From: Rickettsia hoogstraalii
GTDB taxonomy: Bacteria > Pseudomonadota > Alphaproteobacteria > Rickettsiales > Rickettsiaceae
DNA length: 64,000 nt
Assembly: GCF_000825685.1 (NCBI RefSeq)
Contig: NZ_CCXM01000001.1
Span: 186,001-250,000 of the forward strand
Direction of reading: 5' to 3'
The position numbers and the translations under genes are program-made. Positions 1 through 10,104 of the stretch are shown piece by piece (position 1 is the first letter of the stretch; each line of letters opens with the position of its first letter). Below the pieces are notes generated by a model. That model had not been told where the DNA came from. It worked only from the letters and a program-made list of their open reading frames with translations, and searched no databases.

Positions 1-1
1 A

Positions 2-1348
2 AAATTTAAAGAGCAATGTAACATGCAAGGCATAACTGCAAGGAATGCCTATTTTAGCGATGCTGAATTTGAAAATATACTATCTTTAAAAGAAGCTGAC
101 TTAAGAGAAGCTATAATGCAGCGTGTTAAACTTAAGAATGCTGATTTAACAAAAGCAAAGCTTGATAAAGCAAATCTTGAATATGCCGATCTTATAAACG
201 CTACGCTTACTAATGCAACTGCACAATTTGCTAAGTTAAGTAATGCTACTTTAGAAAAAGCAAAAGCTGAAGGATTAAATATTTCTGATGCTATTGCTAA
301 AAATATTAATGCTAAGGAAGCTAACTTTAAAAATGCAATTATGCAGCGTGCCGATCTTACTAAAGCCGATTTCACTAAAGCGGTGCTTGAAAATGCCGAT
401 ATGCAAGCAGTAGAAGCAGCCGAGGCTATATTTAAAGAAGCAAATCTAAAACAAGCAAATCTAAAAGCAGCAAATCTAGCTGGAATTAATAAAGAAGGAG
501 CAGATTTTGATAAAGCAAAAATCAACGATGCTACAAAGATGCATGATACTAAAGGTGAGGCTAAAGGGAATTTAGATTATCAAGATAAAGACGGTAAAAA
601 AACATCTATCAATGTTAACGAACATGCTAAATTACAAGATAAAATTCATGCAAGAGAAAAAAGCGGTTGGTTTCTGAAAACCAGAGTAGGACAGCTTTGT
701 ACAAAAATTGCTAAAACTACTACATCAGGAATTAGCAGCGTAACAAATTTTTTAGCAAGTAAGAAATTTTTAGTAGGGCTTGCCGTAGTAGCGGGTCTTG
801 CAGTAGCAGCTGCACCTTTTGTAGCGATGCCTGTATTATTGGTCACCGGCACGGCCCTTACTACTAAAGCTGTTATTCTAGGAGCAGGTATTTTAGCCGG
901 AGGTCTAGTCGCTACCGGAACTTATAAACTTACTCAAAAACCTTTACGCAATCTTCAGAAATCATTTGAAAATTTGACTAGCAGTATAGATAAATATATC
1001 TCACCGCTTCCTGAAAATATTGATGAATTAGCAACAGAAAAACAACAAGCAAGACAAAAAGCTGAGACAGAAAAATCTAAAGAAAGGGAAGAAAATTTAA
1101 ATAATGTAAATAATAATATTGATAAAGCTAAAGAACAAGATATTTTAAAACAAGCACAAAATAATTTAAACCAAGAAACACCAAAAGTAGAAATAAAAGA
1201 AAAGAAAGATAAAACTGTAGAAAAACAACAAACAGAGCCTGGTAAATTTGCAGCAAAATTTAAGCCTAACACTAAAGGCAAAGGATTTGTCGAAAAAATA
1301 AAAGACGAAAAAAAAACAACAAATTCAACAAAAGAAGCATATAACTAA
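2..1348 (+). CDS. Pentapeptide-repeat protein with C-terminal membrane segment (5' partial)
   Basis: The frame is open from base 2, so the gene probably starts upstream of the window; the first visible Met is at 23. Residues about 1-165 from that Met are continuous A(D/N)LxxA-type pentapeptide repeats (for example ADLTKADF, ANLKQANLKAANLAG), which fold as a right-handed beta helix. After a charged linker, about residues 245-305 are two or three Ala/Val/Gly-rich hydrophobic stretches likely to span or enter a membrane, followed by a highly charged Lys/Glu/Gln coiled-coil tail. The biochemical role is unknown; pentapeptide proteins of Rickettsia are generally unassigned. It ends 4 bp before the rsmD start, so the two are probably cotranscribed. 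Confidence 0.8.
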   Translation, partial: KFKEQCNMQGITARNAYFSDAEFENILSLKEADLREAIMQRVKLKNADLTKAKLDKANLEYADLINATLTNATAQFAKLSNATLEKAKAEGLNISDAIAKNINAKEANFKNAIMQRADLTKADFTKAVLENADMQAVEAAEAIFKEANLKQANLKAANLAGINKEGADFDKAKINDATKMHDTKGEAKGNLDYQDKDGKKTSINVNEHAKLQDKIHAREKSGWFLKTRVGQLCTKIAKTTTSGISSVTNFLASKKFLVGLAVVAGLAVAAAPFVAMPVLLVTGTALTTKAVILGAGILAGGLVATGTYKLTQKPLRNLQKSFENLTSSIDKYISPLPENIDELATEKQQARQKAETEKSKEREENLNNVNNNIDKAKEQDILKQAQNNLNQETPKVEIKEKKDKTVEKQQTEPGKFAAKFKPNTKGKGFVEKIKDEKKTTNSTKEAYN

Positions 1349-1352
1349 ATAA

Positions 1353-1931
1353 GTGTTAAAAATAATATCCGGTAAATATAGAAACCAAATTATACCTACC
1401 GCTAAAAATATCAAATATCGACCTTCCACCGGTAAGCTCAAAGAGGCAATATTTAGTATATTAACCTCCGGTGAGTTTACCGGTAATAAATTATTTAACG
1501 AAAATACCCACATTCTCGATTTATTTGCCGGTAGCGGTAGCCTTGCTTTTGAAAGCCTATCAAGAGGAGCAGGTTTTGCTACCTTAATTGATATTGATAC
1601 ATCCTCATTAAAAATAGCAGAAGGATTTGCTAAATCTCTAAACATTGAAAATAATGTTAATTTCGTTAATATTAATGCTTTAAATCTACCGAAAGCAAAT
1701 GAATCATTTGATCTTGTATTTATCGACCCTCCTTATCATAAGGATATAGTGCCTAAAGTAATGAAATTGCTGATAAAAAATAACTGGCTTAAAGACGGTA
1801 CTATCATAGTTATTGAGATGGCTAAACTGGATGATTATGTTTTAGATGAAAATATTGAAATTTTACGTAAAAAACTATATGGTAAGAGTAAGCTATTGGT
1901 TTTGAGATATGGTTGTCATCCCGCGACTTGA
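1353..1931 (+). CDS. rsmD: 16S rRNA (guanine(966)-N2)-methyltransferase RsmD
   Basis: This SAM-dependent methyltransferase modifies G966 of 16S rRNA during 30S assembly. Visible motifs are the N-terminal ISGKYRNQII, the K-EAIFSIL stretch, SAM motif I DLFAGSGSLAFESLSRGA and the catalytic DPPY tetrad (FIDPPYHK). The length of 192 aa is normal for the family. The start is a GTG four bases after the stop of the preceding gene; no ATG fits better. The last residues (GCHPAT) are encoded by a dispersed palindromic repeat that supplies the stop codon, so the natural C-terminus has been replaced by repeat sequence. Confidence 0.93.
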   Translation: MLKIISGKYRNQIIPTAKNIKYRPSTGKLKEAIFSILTSGEFTGNKLFNENTHILDLFAGSGSLAFESLSRGAGFATLIDIDTSSLKIAEGFAKSLNIENNVNFVNINALNLPKANESFDLVFIDPPYHKDIVPKVMKLLIKNNWLKDGTIIVIEMAKLDDYVLDENIEILRKKLYGKSKLLVLRYGCHPAT

Positions 1932-1994
1932 TCGACCTTGTTGCATGGTTCGAAAAACCTACTCGATGTCATTCCCGCGTAGGCGGGAATCCAG
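1909..1994. repeat. Dispersed palindromic repeat (TCATCCCGCG / TCATTCCCGC types)
   Basis: It contains TCATCCCGCGACTTGATCG followed by ATTCCCGCGTAGGCGGGAAT, a perfect hairpin. The same modules recur throughout the window. The left part lies inside the rsmD reading frame and the right part ends just before radA. Confidence 0.85.
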
Positions 1995-2006
1995 TAAAAA
2001 ACAAAC

Positions 2007-3348
2007 ATGACCAAAGACAAGAAGCATTACATCTGTTCTAACTGTGGAAATATTAGTCCTAAATGGTCGGGGCAGTGCTTTGATTGCGGTGTATGGGGTA
2101 CTATTGTTGAAGAGATAGTAAGTACGAATAAAGCAATTGCTAAAACAGGTAGTAGACAAGATTTCGAGAAACTTTCAGGGCACGTAACTGAGCAGTTACG
2201 CATTCCTACCCCTATAGGTGAATTAAATAGAGTACTAGGCGGCGGTTTGGTGCTTGGTTCTGCTATATTAATAGGAGGAGACCCTGGCATAGGCAAATCT
2301 ACTTTGTTACTACAACTAGCAGCAAGTAACTTTGCATCAAAGATGAATTGCTTATATATAACGGACGAAGAATCATTAGACCAAATAAAATTAAGGGCCA
2401 TAAGGTTAAATCTAACTAACTATAATACCGATATTTTAGCAGCCACTAATTTGGAAGATATTATTGCGAGTATAGAAGCTAATAAAAATAATATTGATTT
2501 AGTAGTGATTGATTCTATTCAAACAATTACCATAAAAGAATTATCATCGCCTCCAGGCACTGTTTCACAAATTCGTACATGTGCAAATGAACTTGTTAAT
2601 TATGCTAAGCAAAACAATATAATTATTTTATTAAGCTGTCACGTAACTAAAGACGGTTAGCTAGCAGGTCCTAAGATACTTGAGCATTTAGTTGATACCG
2701 TGCTATATTTCGAGGGAGATCATAATAATCATTTCCGTATTTTACGTTCATATAAAAATCGTTTTGGCGGTGTTGGTGAAATAGGAGTATTTGAGATGAG
2801 CGGCAGCGGGCTTATTGAAGTAACAAATCCGTCTGAACTATTTTTGATGAAGCGAGAGCAGAACGTTATAGGTACGTCTATTTTTGCAGGAATTGAAGGT
2901 TCAAGACCATTACTTATGGAAGTACAAGCCCTCATAGTACCTTCAAATATGGTAACTCCTAGACGCTCGGCGGTTGGTTGGGATGCTAATAGGTTATCAA
3001 ATGATACTTGCCGTACTTAGTAGTAGGATAGGACTTAATCTTGCTAATTATGAAGTATATTTAAGTATCGCTGGAGGGCTTAAAATTGCCGATCCTGCTT
3101 CTGATTTAGCAGTAGCAGCGAGCTTAATATCCGCTGCAACTGGCAAACCTGTACCCGAACATAGCGTATTTTTCGGCGAAATAAGCTTATCGGGTGAAAT
3201 AAGAAAAACCGCAAAAGCAGAAACAAGAATAAAAGAAGCCGTAAAGCTTGGATTTAATAAGATTATCTGCTCTAAACTTGAAAATTTAACGTATGATTTT
3301 ATATCTTCCGTCTCACATTTAAAGGATTTAAAAGAGCTAATTAGATGA
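2007..3348 (+). pseudogene. radA: DNA repair protein RadA (Sms), disrupted
   Basis: RadA is a RecA-like branch-migration ATPase. All domains can be read across frames: an N-terminal zinc finger (CSNCG...CFDCG), Walker A GGDPGIGKSTLL, Walker B LVVIDSIQT, the RadA-specific YKNRFG motif and a C-terminal Lon-like domain. Two lesions break it. A TAG at 2658-2660 follows HVTKDG, where homologues continue with a sense codon into LAGPKILEHLVDTVLYFEG. A one-base insertion near 2999-3002 (TCAAATG for TCAATG) moves AVGWDANRL out of frame with ILAVLSSRIGLNLANYEVYLSIAGG. The joined length of about 447 codons is normal. The three open pieces are 2007-2660, 2700-3020 (no proper start) and 2974-3348. Function is probably lost, unless the lesions are sequence errors. 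Confidence 0.9.
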
Positions 3349-3662
3349 AAACTTATGTTGTAGTAAATTTGGAAGAAGCACGTAATTTTTTACCTAGTAT
3401 AGAAGAACAGCTGATATTAACAAATCATGCCTCTAGCGTAAAATATTATGGTATGCTAGTAATTGATTATATGTTTAAAACTTTAAGTAAAGAATTTCCG
3501 GAAAAAATTTTAGATTTTACCGTAAATGTAGGAGAGGATCACACTGCTTTATTTACTGCAATCAAACTAGGATACAAGAATATATTATATACAGGGGATT
3601 CTAAGGAAGCTAGGGGGATGTTGGGTAGATATCAAACCGTCATTGCGAGCGAACGCCAGTGA
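3345..3662 (+). CDS. Conserved hypothetical protein, translationally coupled to radA
   Basis: A 105-aa soluble alpha/beta protein beginning MKTYVVVNLEEARNFLPSI. Its ATG overlaps the radA stop codon (ATGA), which indicates coupled translation and an old operon partnership. I do not recognise a named domain; the central stretch (FTVNVGEDHTALFTAIKLGYKNILYTGD) suggests a strand-helix-strand fold. The C-terminal VIASERQ is encoded by the dispersed repeat that follows, so the original C-terminus has probably been replaced. Confidence 0.65.
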   Translation: MKTYVVVNLEEARNFLPSIEEQLILTNHASSVKYYGMLVIDYMFKTLSKEFPEKILDFTVNVGEDHTALFTAIKLGYKNILYTGDSKEARGMLGRYQTVIASERQ

Positions 3663-3731
3663 GCGTGGCAATCTCGGGAATTCTCACAAGATTGCTTCGG
3701 CAATTACTACGTAATTTTCCTCGCAATGACG
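3638..3731. repeat. Dispersed palindromic repeat (GTCATTGCGAG type)
   Basis: It begins CGTCATTGCGAG and ends CTCGCAATGACG, an inverted repeat of about 94 bp with internal imperfect pairing (GCAATCTCGGG / AGATTGCTTCG). It enters the 3' end of the preceding gene. Confidence 0.85.
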
Positions 3732-3752
3732 AAAATTTAATATTAAAAAACT

Positions 3753-4472
3753 ATGAATATCAAAGATGTAGGAGTAATAATTGCTAAAAAACCTTTGAAA
3801 GAAAATACATTTATTATTACGGTTTTTACTAAAAATCATGGTTTATATTCGGGAGTTGTAAAAGAATCTTCTAAAAAAAGCAAATTTATATATCAAGAAG
3901 GGAATATTGTAGATTTTCTTTGGCAGGCAAGACTACACGAACATATCGGCATGGCTAAATGTGAACTCATCAAATCTTACACCGGTTATTTTATCATAAA
4001 TAAAGCTAAATTATATGCCTTTAATTCCGTTATATCTTTAATCAAAGAGTTATTTCATGAAAGAGAAGAACATTCTAATTTTTTTTCATTTCTAATTAAC
4101 TATTTAGATAATTTATCAAAGAATTTTTGTTTTCGTGATTATATTAATTTTGAGCTGGCTTTACTTGCCAAGACGGGTTATAAGCTTGATCTTACCAAGT
4201 GCGGCGTGACTCATGTTACAACTGATTTAACCTATATATCACCTAAATCAGCTAGAGCATTATCATATGAAGTAGGGAAGCCTTACAAAGATAAATTATT
4301 AATTTTACCAAAATTTTTACTTTCAGATGATAGTGAGATTACATTAGAAGAAAAAAGACAAGCTTTAACCTTAACAAACTATTTTTTTAATAGATATTTA
4401 TTTCATAATAATAGACAAGTTGAAGCACGCCAAGCTTTTATGGAGTATATACTTAATCTATATCATACCTAG
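3753..4472 (+). CDS. recO: DNA repair protein RecO
   Basis: RecO mediates RecF-pathway recombination by annealing SSB-coated DNA and loading RecA. The 239-aa product has the N-terminal OB-fold signature ([20 protein letters not shown], then HGLYSGVVK) and the helical C-terminal domain with the [14 protein letters not shown] segment typical of RecO. The zinc-ligand cysteines found in some RecO proteins are mostly absent, as in many alphaproteobacteria. It lies just downstream of the broken radA and upstream of tsaB; a repeat separates it from each neighbour. Confidence 0.92.
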   Translation: MNIKDVGVIIAKKPLKENTFIITVFTKNHGLYSGVVKESSKKSKFIYQEGNIVDFLWQARLHEHIGMAKCELIKSYTGYFIINKAKLYAFNSVISLIKELFHEREEHSNFFSFLINYLDNLSKNFCFRDYINFELALLAKTGYKLDLTKCGVTHVTTDLTYISPKSARALSYEVGKPYKDKLLILPKFLLSDDSEITLEEKRQALTLTNYFFNRYLFHNNRQVEARQAFMEYILNLYHT

Positions 4473-4479
4473 CTAAAAG

Positions 4480-4683
4480 CGGTCTTGTTGTATGGTTCGG
4501 ACCTTGTTGCGTGGACTGGTTTTTCGTCATTGCGAGGAAATTACGAAGTAATTGACGAAGTAATCCAGTTAAAAATGCTATTTTATAGCATTTTTTTATT
4601 ATTTTTTCTGGATTGCCACGCAGCCTACGGCTGCTCGCAATGACAGGGTGGTATCCACGCAACAATACCTCACAGGAATGACA
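4480..4683. repeat. Composite dispersed repeat (CTTGTTGCGTGG + GTCATTGCGAGG modules)
   Basis: Two TTGTTG(C/T)(G/A)TGG modules are followed by an inverted GTCATTGCGAGGAAATTACG ... CTGCTCGCAATGAC pair flanking a terminator-like hairpin. The same composite recurs at many other intergenic sites. Confidence 0.85.
4571..4597. terminator. Bidirectional terminator-like hairpin inside repeat
   Basis: The stem AAATGCTA / TAGCATTT with a 5-nt loop is followed by a T run and preceded by an A run, so it could terminate transcripts on either strand. It lies downstream of recO. Equivalent hairpins form the centre of many repeats in this window. Confidence 0.55.
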
Positions 4684-4712
4684 CCTTGTAGCCACAAATA
4701 ATATAATAATCT

Positions 4713-5405
4713 ATGAAAATACTAGCATTTGACACGGCCAATAATACTGCATCGGTAGCAATATCTGAAAATGAAAATATTCTTGCGTATATAGAAGAAT
4801 TACGCCCTTCTATGCAAGCAGAGAATCTCATACCGATGATAGAAGACGTGATGAAATCATCTAAATGTTCATATGATGATCTAGATTATTTAGCGGTAAC
4901 TAACGGACCCGGTAGCTTTACCGGCATTAGAATAGGACTTGCTAGTGCTAAAGGTATATTATTTGCCAAGGAAAATATTAAAGCAGTAGCGGTTAGTAAT
5001 TTTGAATATGCCTACTTTAGAGCCATAACTCAAGTTAAAGACTATGATAAAATATATGTCTTTTTAAACGCTTATCGCTCACAGCTTTATATGCAAATTT
5101 TTCATAAATCAGAGAAAATAGAAGAGCCGTTATTGATAGATTTCGAGTATGCTATAAAGCTGCTTGCAAATGAGAAAGGTAATATAGTGTGCTGCGGTAG
5201 CGGACTTGAATTTATATATCACCAAATTATGCATTTACCGAATATAATAACCTTGCCACGTTTTGCACGAGTTAAAGCACGGGTTATTTGTAGATATATT
5301 GCTAGTAGACTATCGAGCGGTATGAAGTTAAATAGCTCTATCGAACCGTTATATATACGCCCACCTGATGCTAAAATAGCAATAAATTACGTCATTCCTA
5401 GTTAA
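4713..5405 (+). CDS. tsaB: tRNA threonylcarbamoyladenosine biosynthesis protein TsaB
   Basis: TsaB (YeaZ) is the ASKHA-fold partner of TsaD in forming t6A37 in ANN-decoding tRNAs. The 230-aa product starts [17 protein letters not shown], contains [18 protein letters not shown] and the diagnostic [18 protein letters not shown] motif. The C-terminal YVIPS is contributed by the repeat at the 3' end (TACGTCATTCCTAGTTAA), another example of repeat-encoded C-termini. A repeat on each side isolates it from recO and from the convergent hypothetical gene. Confidence 0.93.
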   Translation: MKILAFDTANNTASVAISENENILAYIEELRPSMQAENLIPMIEDVMKSSKCSYDDLDYLAVTNGPGSFTGIRIGLASAKGILFAKENIKAVAVSNFEYAYFRAITQVKDYDKIYVFLNAYRSQLYMQIFHKSEKIEEPLLIDFEYAIKLLANEKGNIVCCGSGLEFIYHQIMHLPNIITLPRFARVKARVICRYIASRLSSGMKLNSSIEPLYIRPPDAKIAINYVIPS

Positions 5406-5685
5406 AAGCAACCTTGTTGCATGGTTTGTTTTATGTCATTCCCGCGTAGGCGGGAAGGTATTGTTGCGTGGATACCACCCCGTCATTGCGAGCAGTCGTA
5501 GTACTTGCGTGGCAATCCAGAAAAATAATAAAAAAATTCTGTAAATCAGAATTTTTTTTCTTCCTTGCTTCGTCAAAACTTACAGTTTTTCCTCGCAATG
5601 ACGACCTTCAGTATCCACGCAACAATGCCATGCAGGAATAACATCAAGTAGGTTTTTTGATCCATGCAACAAAACTGCTAAAAGC
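5395..5685. repeat. Composite dispersed repeat cluster
   Basis: It contains TGTCATTCCCGCGTAGGCGGGAA, then CGTCATTGCGAGCAG ... CTCGCAATGACG around a central hairpin, then ATCCACGCAACAAT modules. It fills most of the 341-bp gap between tsaB and the next gene; I see nothing coding in it. Confidence 0.8.
5533..5559. terminator. Terminator-like hairpin between convergent genes
   Basis: The stem AAAATTCTG / CAGAATTTT with a 5-nt loop is followed by a T run on the + strand and flanked by A on the other side. It is placed between the convergent tsaB and 5747-6844 genes, so it could serve both. Confidence 0.55.
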
Positions 5686-5746
5686 AGGAACCTATTTTTT
5701 TGTCTATCATATGTGTGGAATAAGATAGGTTGACATAAGAGCTTTA

Positions 5747-6844
5747 CTATAAGTATATTACATCATCACTTTCATAATCAAAGAATCCAAAATCATTACC
5801 TGATAACTTCGTAGTAAAATCACTATTAGAGAACCCTACTTGATTGTCTGATACTTCTATTTCATCTTCACAATCAGAGAACCCGGAATCACTATCAGAT
5901 ACTTCACCTGATTCCTGCTTTGCACACTTCTTGTTATATATAAGGGTTATTATTTGTTGAACTAATGATTTCGATAAATCATGATTATCCGAATCAATAA
6001 TATCAATGATTCTTTCTAGACTTTCATCTGAGGCGTAAGAAATTATTGTTGCTAGCTTATCATTTGAAATATTACTTATGATTCTTACTAAATTTTTATT
6101 TGGAATAATATCAAAATTTTCTGCAAGCTTTTCTTCTCCAGCTAAAATAATTATATTTTTAAACCATTCATCAGAAATATCCTCATTTGATAATTTTTTT
6201 AGTTCCTGCTCGGTAAGTTCTTCTAAAGAAAGATTATTAGGATTTTCATTAAATAATTTATCCAACTTATCTTGTGTAATTAAATCTATTACTTTTTCAA
6301 AATGCCAAGGCAAAATATAATTAACTAATTTTTGTGCTTGCTCATCGGAAATATTATTAATTAATTCTGCCAATTTTTCATATGTCATCTTTTCAAAAAC
6401 TTCATCTAATTCATTTTCAGGCATATTTAAAATCTCTTCTACTAACTCATTATCAGAAAGAGTTTCAAGTTGATCTAAGAGATTAAATGTTTCTTCAGCG
6501 TCATTATTTAAATAATAAAAAACTTTATTACTCACAAAATTAAAAGTTTCAGCAACTTTAGAAGAAAGAATACTAGATGTATTTTTTATAATATAAAAAT
6601 TCTTTACTCCAAAATCATAAACTGTTTTTAATGATGAACTAAATGTACTGAAAAAGCCTTTACTTTCAGGTGTGTTAGTTACTTTTTCGCTACCATCAAG
6701 CTCATTCATAATATCAGTATATTTGAAGATGCCTAGAGTATCTGGCTGACCTTTTACTGCTTCTTGTGAGGTTGTTTTAGAATTTAAAAAAGTATTATAT
6801 GGGATTAAATTTTGTAACTTATTAAAAATTGATGTTATTGCCAT
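5747..6844 (-). CDS. Hypothetical helical-repeat protein with acidic SD/GF-rich tail
   Basis: A 365-aa protein without recognised family. Residues about 125-310 are short amphipathic helical repeats of 20-25 residues (patterns such as LSDNELVEEILNMPENEL, TYEKLAELINNISDEQ and NDKLATIISYASDESLERI), a superhelix-like arrangement comparable in style to the MgtE N-domain, though homology is not implied. The last 55 residues are acidic and carry three related motifs (SDSDSGFSDCE, SDNQVGFSNSD, SGNDFGFFDYE). There is no signal peptide or clear membrane segment. Repeats plus an acidic short-linear-motif tail would fit a secreted host-directed protein, but this is inference only. Confidence 0.7.
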   Translation of the reverse strand: MAITSIFNKLQNLIPYNTFLNSKTTSQEAVKGQPDTLGIFKYTDIMNELDGSEKVTNTPESKGFFSTFSSSLKTVYDFGVKNFYIIKNTSSILSSKVAETFNFVSNKVFYYLNNDAEETFNLLDQLETLSDNELVEEILNMPENELDEVFEKMTYEKLAELINNISDEQAQKLVNYILPWHFEKVIDLITQDKLDKLFNENPNNLSLEELTEQELKKLSNEDISDEWFKNIIILAGEEKLAENFDIIPNKNLVRIISNISNDKLATIISYASDESLERIIDIIDSDNHDLSKSLVQQIITLIYNKKCAKQESGEVSDSDSGFSDCEDEIEVSDNQVGFSNSDFTTKLSGNDFGFFDYESDDVIYL

Positions 6845-6990
6845 AATTCTTCCTCTTTTCTTATTATAATAATCAGCGTTGCATTATAATAGAAATTATG
6901 AGGAGGTCAAGATAAAGGCTAATAATTATTAACTTTTTATTATATTTTGCTTAAAATTGATTATTTACCAAAGAGGGATATTCTACTAAA

Positions 6991-7312
6991 TGTTATTCCC
7001 GCGGAAACAGGGCGTTGCCTGCATGGCTTGTTTATGTCATTCCCGCAAAAGCGGGAATCCAAAAAAAATATAAATACAGCAAATTTTTTAAATTAAAAGC
7101 TCGATTTATGCTGGATTCCTGCTTTCGCAGGAATGACATTGAACACTTTTCTTGAACCGTGCAACAACGCTCGGAAGCAGGAATGACATAAACGAGCCAT
7201 GGCGGGCGACGTCGCAACTGAAAAGAACGCAGCAATCTTAAAATTTTGGCACGAGATTGCTTCGTCAAAATTTTCAATTTTTCCTCGCAATGACGGAAAA
7301 ACCAAGTCATGG
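6991..7312. repeat. Composite dispersed repeat cluster upstream of the hypothetical gene and downstream of infB
   Basis: Inverted CATTCCCGC / GCAGGAATGAC modules surround about 330 bp, with TTTTCCTCGCAATGACGG at the right end. Short ORFs in this stretch (7032-7310, 7093-7305) are repeat-derived. The rest of the 6845-7326 gap is AT-rich DNA that should hold the promoter of the 5747-6844 gene. Confidence 0.8.
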
Positions 7313-7326
7313 TATTAACAATTCTA

Positions 7327-9822
7327 CTATAATTGTCTCTGTTCTTGAACTAGCTCAAAAACTTCAACTGTGTCTCCTTCTCTAATATCTTCGTAATTTT
7401 CAAATGCTATACCACACTCATATCCTTCTCTAACTTCTTTAACTTCATCTTTAAAGCGTTTTAAAGTTTTGAGCTTTCCTTCATGAATGACTACATTATC
7501 ACGTAATAAGCGTACGCCCGCTCCTTTCTTAATAATCCCTTTAGTTACATAGCTACCGGCAATTTTACCGACTTTGGTAATATTAAATATTTGTCTAATT
7601 TCTACGCTTCCGATATATTGCTCTCTAACGATCGGATCAAGCATACCGCTCATAATGGCTTTTACGTCATCAATTAAATTATATATTATACTATAATATC
7701 TAATATCGACTTTTTCTTTTTCTGCGGCAGTTAAAGCATTTGCCCCTGCTCTAACGTTAAAGCCGACAATAATAGCTGAAGAAGCATGTGCAAGAGATAC
7801 ATCGGATTCCGTTATCGGACCTACGCCGCTATGAAGTATACGAAGCTTTATTTCATCACTCGGTAATTTTAATAAGCTACCTGAAATAGCTTCAACCGAC
7901 CCTTGGACATCACCTTTAATAATTAAAGGTAATTCCTTAATTTTACTATTACCGGAAGCTTTTAAAAACAAATCTTCTAAACTTGAACGCGGTGCAATAG
8001 ATATTTTCTTTTCTTTAGCAAGACGCATTCTATATTCAGCTATATCTTTTGCTTGTTTCTCATTTTGTACTACGTTAAATTTATCACCGGCAAAAGGTAC
8101 TTCGTTTAAGCCTTGAATTTCTACAGGAACAGACGGTGTTGCTTCCACTATTTCTAGTCCCTTATCATTAGTCATCTTTTTAACTTTACCGTAAGAAGTA
8201 CCGGTTATTATAATATCACCGTTTCTTAAAGTACCTCGCTGAACTAATATAGTGGTTAGCGTTCCTCTTCCTTTTTCGATTTTTGACTCGATTACAACAC
8301 CGGCAGCCGAACCGAAAGGACTCGCTTTTAAATCCTGCATTTCTGCAATTAATAAAATCGCTTCTTCAAGTTTATCTAAGTTAATTTTCTTTAATGCCGA
8401 GATAGGAATAACCATAACGTCACCACCTGCCTCTTCGCCTATAATTTCGTGGACATATAATTCGTTCTTTACACGCTCAATATCAATATCAGGCTTATCA
8501 ATCTTATTAATAGCTACAATTATAGGAACGCCCGCTGCTTTCGCATGATTAATTGCCTCAACCGTTTGCGTTTTGATTCCATCATCTGCTGCGACCACTA
8601 TAATAACTATATCCGTTACTTTAGCACCTCTTGACCGCATTTCCGAAAAAGCCTCGTGCCCCGGAGTATCAATAAAAGTAATCGCTCTACCGTCTGCAAG
8701 AGTTACTCTATAAGCCCCGATATGCTGGGTAATTCCTCCAGTTTCACTTGCAGCAATATCCGTAGATTTAAGAGCGTCAAGTAATGATGTTTTACCGTGA
8801 TCTACATGCCCCATTACTGTAACAACCGGAGCACGCGTTCTCAAATTTTCAACCTTATCATCACTAATTAAAACATTTTCAACATCCGATTCTTGAACTC
8901 TTTTTACCGTATGCCCTAAATTTGTTGCAACTAGTTCCGCCGTATCGGCATCTATTGTTTGGCTGGCATTTGCAAGAATACCGAGCTTCATTAATTCTTT
9001 AATTACATCAGCCACTCTTTCAGACATAGCATTTGCAAGATCGCCGACTCCGATAACTTCCGGTATCGTCACTTCTCTATATACTTTCTCAGGTGCTTGT
9101 GATACTAATTTACGCTTTTCTTTTTCTCTAGCTCTTTTTATAGAAGCAAGACTTCTAGTTCTGCCGCTGCCGCTTTCGTCGTCGCCAAGCATATTGAAAA
9201 GATCGGCTTTTTTGAATTTTTTCGGTTCTTCTAGCTTAATTTTTGGTGCGACTACTTTATTATCTGCTGTTTTATCTAATTCTTTCTCTGATTCTATCCC
9301 GTAACGTGTTCGCATTCCTACTAAAGGAGATTTTACAAAAGATTCTTCTTTCTTTTTAGATATTTGTGACGGTATATCTTCATTATCTTGAACGATTTTA
9401 GCACTAACTTCTACTTTATTTTCTTCGGTATTTTGCTGTTTTTGTTCAACTTCTTTATCAGTTTCTAGCGGTTCTATTTTTGAGTTAGCAGACTGGTTAA
9501 TACTTGCAAGTTTACTTAAAGTGCTTATTTGTGAAGGGTCATTTAATTTAGATTGCTCAGCAGCTTTTTTAAGAATAGATAAACGTCTGTTAAATTCTTC
9601 CTTATTAGCATCAATAACAGTTTGATCTAAGCTATTTCTTTCTTTATTTAATGAAAGGGTAGTAGTACTACCGGTAGAGCTTTTTCTAACTTCTACTAGC
9701 GTTTTAGATTTAGCATTAACAAAGCTTTGAGCTCCTGTAAGAGAGTCAAAAGACTTATTAAGCGATAATTTTGAATTGCCAAGTGTCAACTTTTTGGGTT
9801 TGATTTCCTGGTTATCCGTCAT
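7327..9822 (-). CDS. infB: Translation initiation factor IF-2
   Basis: IF-2 is the GTPase that places fMet-tRNA on the 30S subunit and promotes subunit joining. The 831-aa product has a long charged N-terminal region, an IF2_N module ([19 protein letters not shown]), the G domain with [19 protein letters not shown] and NKID, EF-Tu-like domain 2 and the C-terminal initiator-tRNA-binding domain. Its length is usual for alphaproteobacteria. It is the last gene of the rimP-nusA-infB operon. A composite repeat fills most of the 282 bp to nusA, so it may be partly uncoupled from nusA or have its own promoter. Confidence 0.97.
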   Translation of the reverse strand: MTDNQEIKPKKLTLGNSKLSLNKSFDSLTGAQSFVNAKSKTLVEVRKSSTGSTTTLSLNKERNSLDQTVIDANKEEFNRRLSILKKAAEQSKLNDPSQISTLSKLASINQSANSKIEPLETDKEVEQKQQNTEENKVEVSAKIVQDNEDIPSQISKKKEESFVKSPLVGMRTRYGIESEKELDKTADNKVVAPKIKLEEPKKFKKADLFNMLGDDESGSGRTRSLASIKRAREKEKRKLVSQAPEKVYREVTIPEVIGVGDLANAMSERVADVIKELMKLGILANASQTIDADTAELVATNLGHTVKRVQESDVENVLISDDKVENLRTRAPVVTVMGHVDHGKTSLLDALKSTDIAASETGGITQHIGAYRVTLADGRAITFIDTPGHEAFSEMRSRGAKVTDIVIIVVAADDGIKTQTVEAINHAKAAGVPIIVAINKIDKPDIDIERVKNELYVHEIIGEEAGGDVMVIPISALKKINLDKLEEAILLIAEMQDLKASPFGSAAGVVIESKIEKGRGTLTTILVQRGTLRNGDIIITGTSYGKVKKMTNDKGLEIVEATPSVPVEIQGLNEVPFAGDKFNVVQNEKQAKDIAEYRMRLAKEKKISIAPRSSLEDLFLKASGNSKIKELPLIIKGDVQGSVEAISGSLLKLPSDEIKLRILHSGVGPITESDVSLAHASSAIIVGFNVRAGANALTAAEKEKVDIRYYSIIYNLIDDVKAIMSGMLDPIVREQYIGSVEIRQIFNITKVGKIAGSYVTKGIIKKGAGVRLLRDNVVIHEGKLKTLKRFKDEVKEVREGYECGIAFENYEDIREGDTVEVFELVQEQRQL

Positions 9823-9869
9823 ATTTAAAACCTTTGTGTTTCTGTTTTTTCCGTCTACTACTTATTATA

Positions 9870-10095
9870 TTATGTCATTCCCGCAGAAATGTTGCCCGCA
9901 TGGATCAGTTTTTTCTTGTCATTACGAGTAGCCGTAGGCTGCGTGGATATCGCCCCGTCATTGCGAGGAAATTGCATAGCAATTGACGAAGCAATCTCAG
10001 GAGTTTGTTATTATTTCATGAGATTGCCACGCAGTCTACGACTGCTCGCAATGACGGGGCGATATCCACGCAACAATGCTACGCAAGAACAATAC
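9870..10095. repeat. Composite dispersed repeat between nusA and infB
   Basis: It contains CGTCATTGCGAGGAAATTGC ... CTGCTCGCAATGACG as inverted ends around a CAATCTCAGGAGTTTGTTAT core and outer ATCCACGCAACAATG modules. A nearly identical copy is at 47040-47150, so this insertion lies inside an otherwise conserved operon. Confidence 0.85.
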
Positions 10096-10104
10096 CCCCA
10101 TCCT

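Noticed and set aside
49..525. 158-codon antisense ORF opposite the pentapeptide gene
   Set aside because: Pentapeptide-repeat DNA produces long periodic antisense frames; composition (Ser/Ala/Phe repeats) is the mirror of the real gene. The same holds for 46258-46467 and 46528-46854.
7032..7310. Two overlapping minus-strand ORFs with FRHCEEK and SFLRKQESS peptides
   Set aside because: Entirely encoded by dispersed repeats (TCATTGCGAGG and TCATTCCTGC modules).
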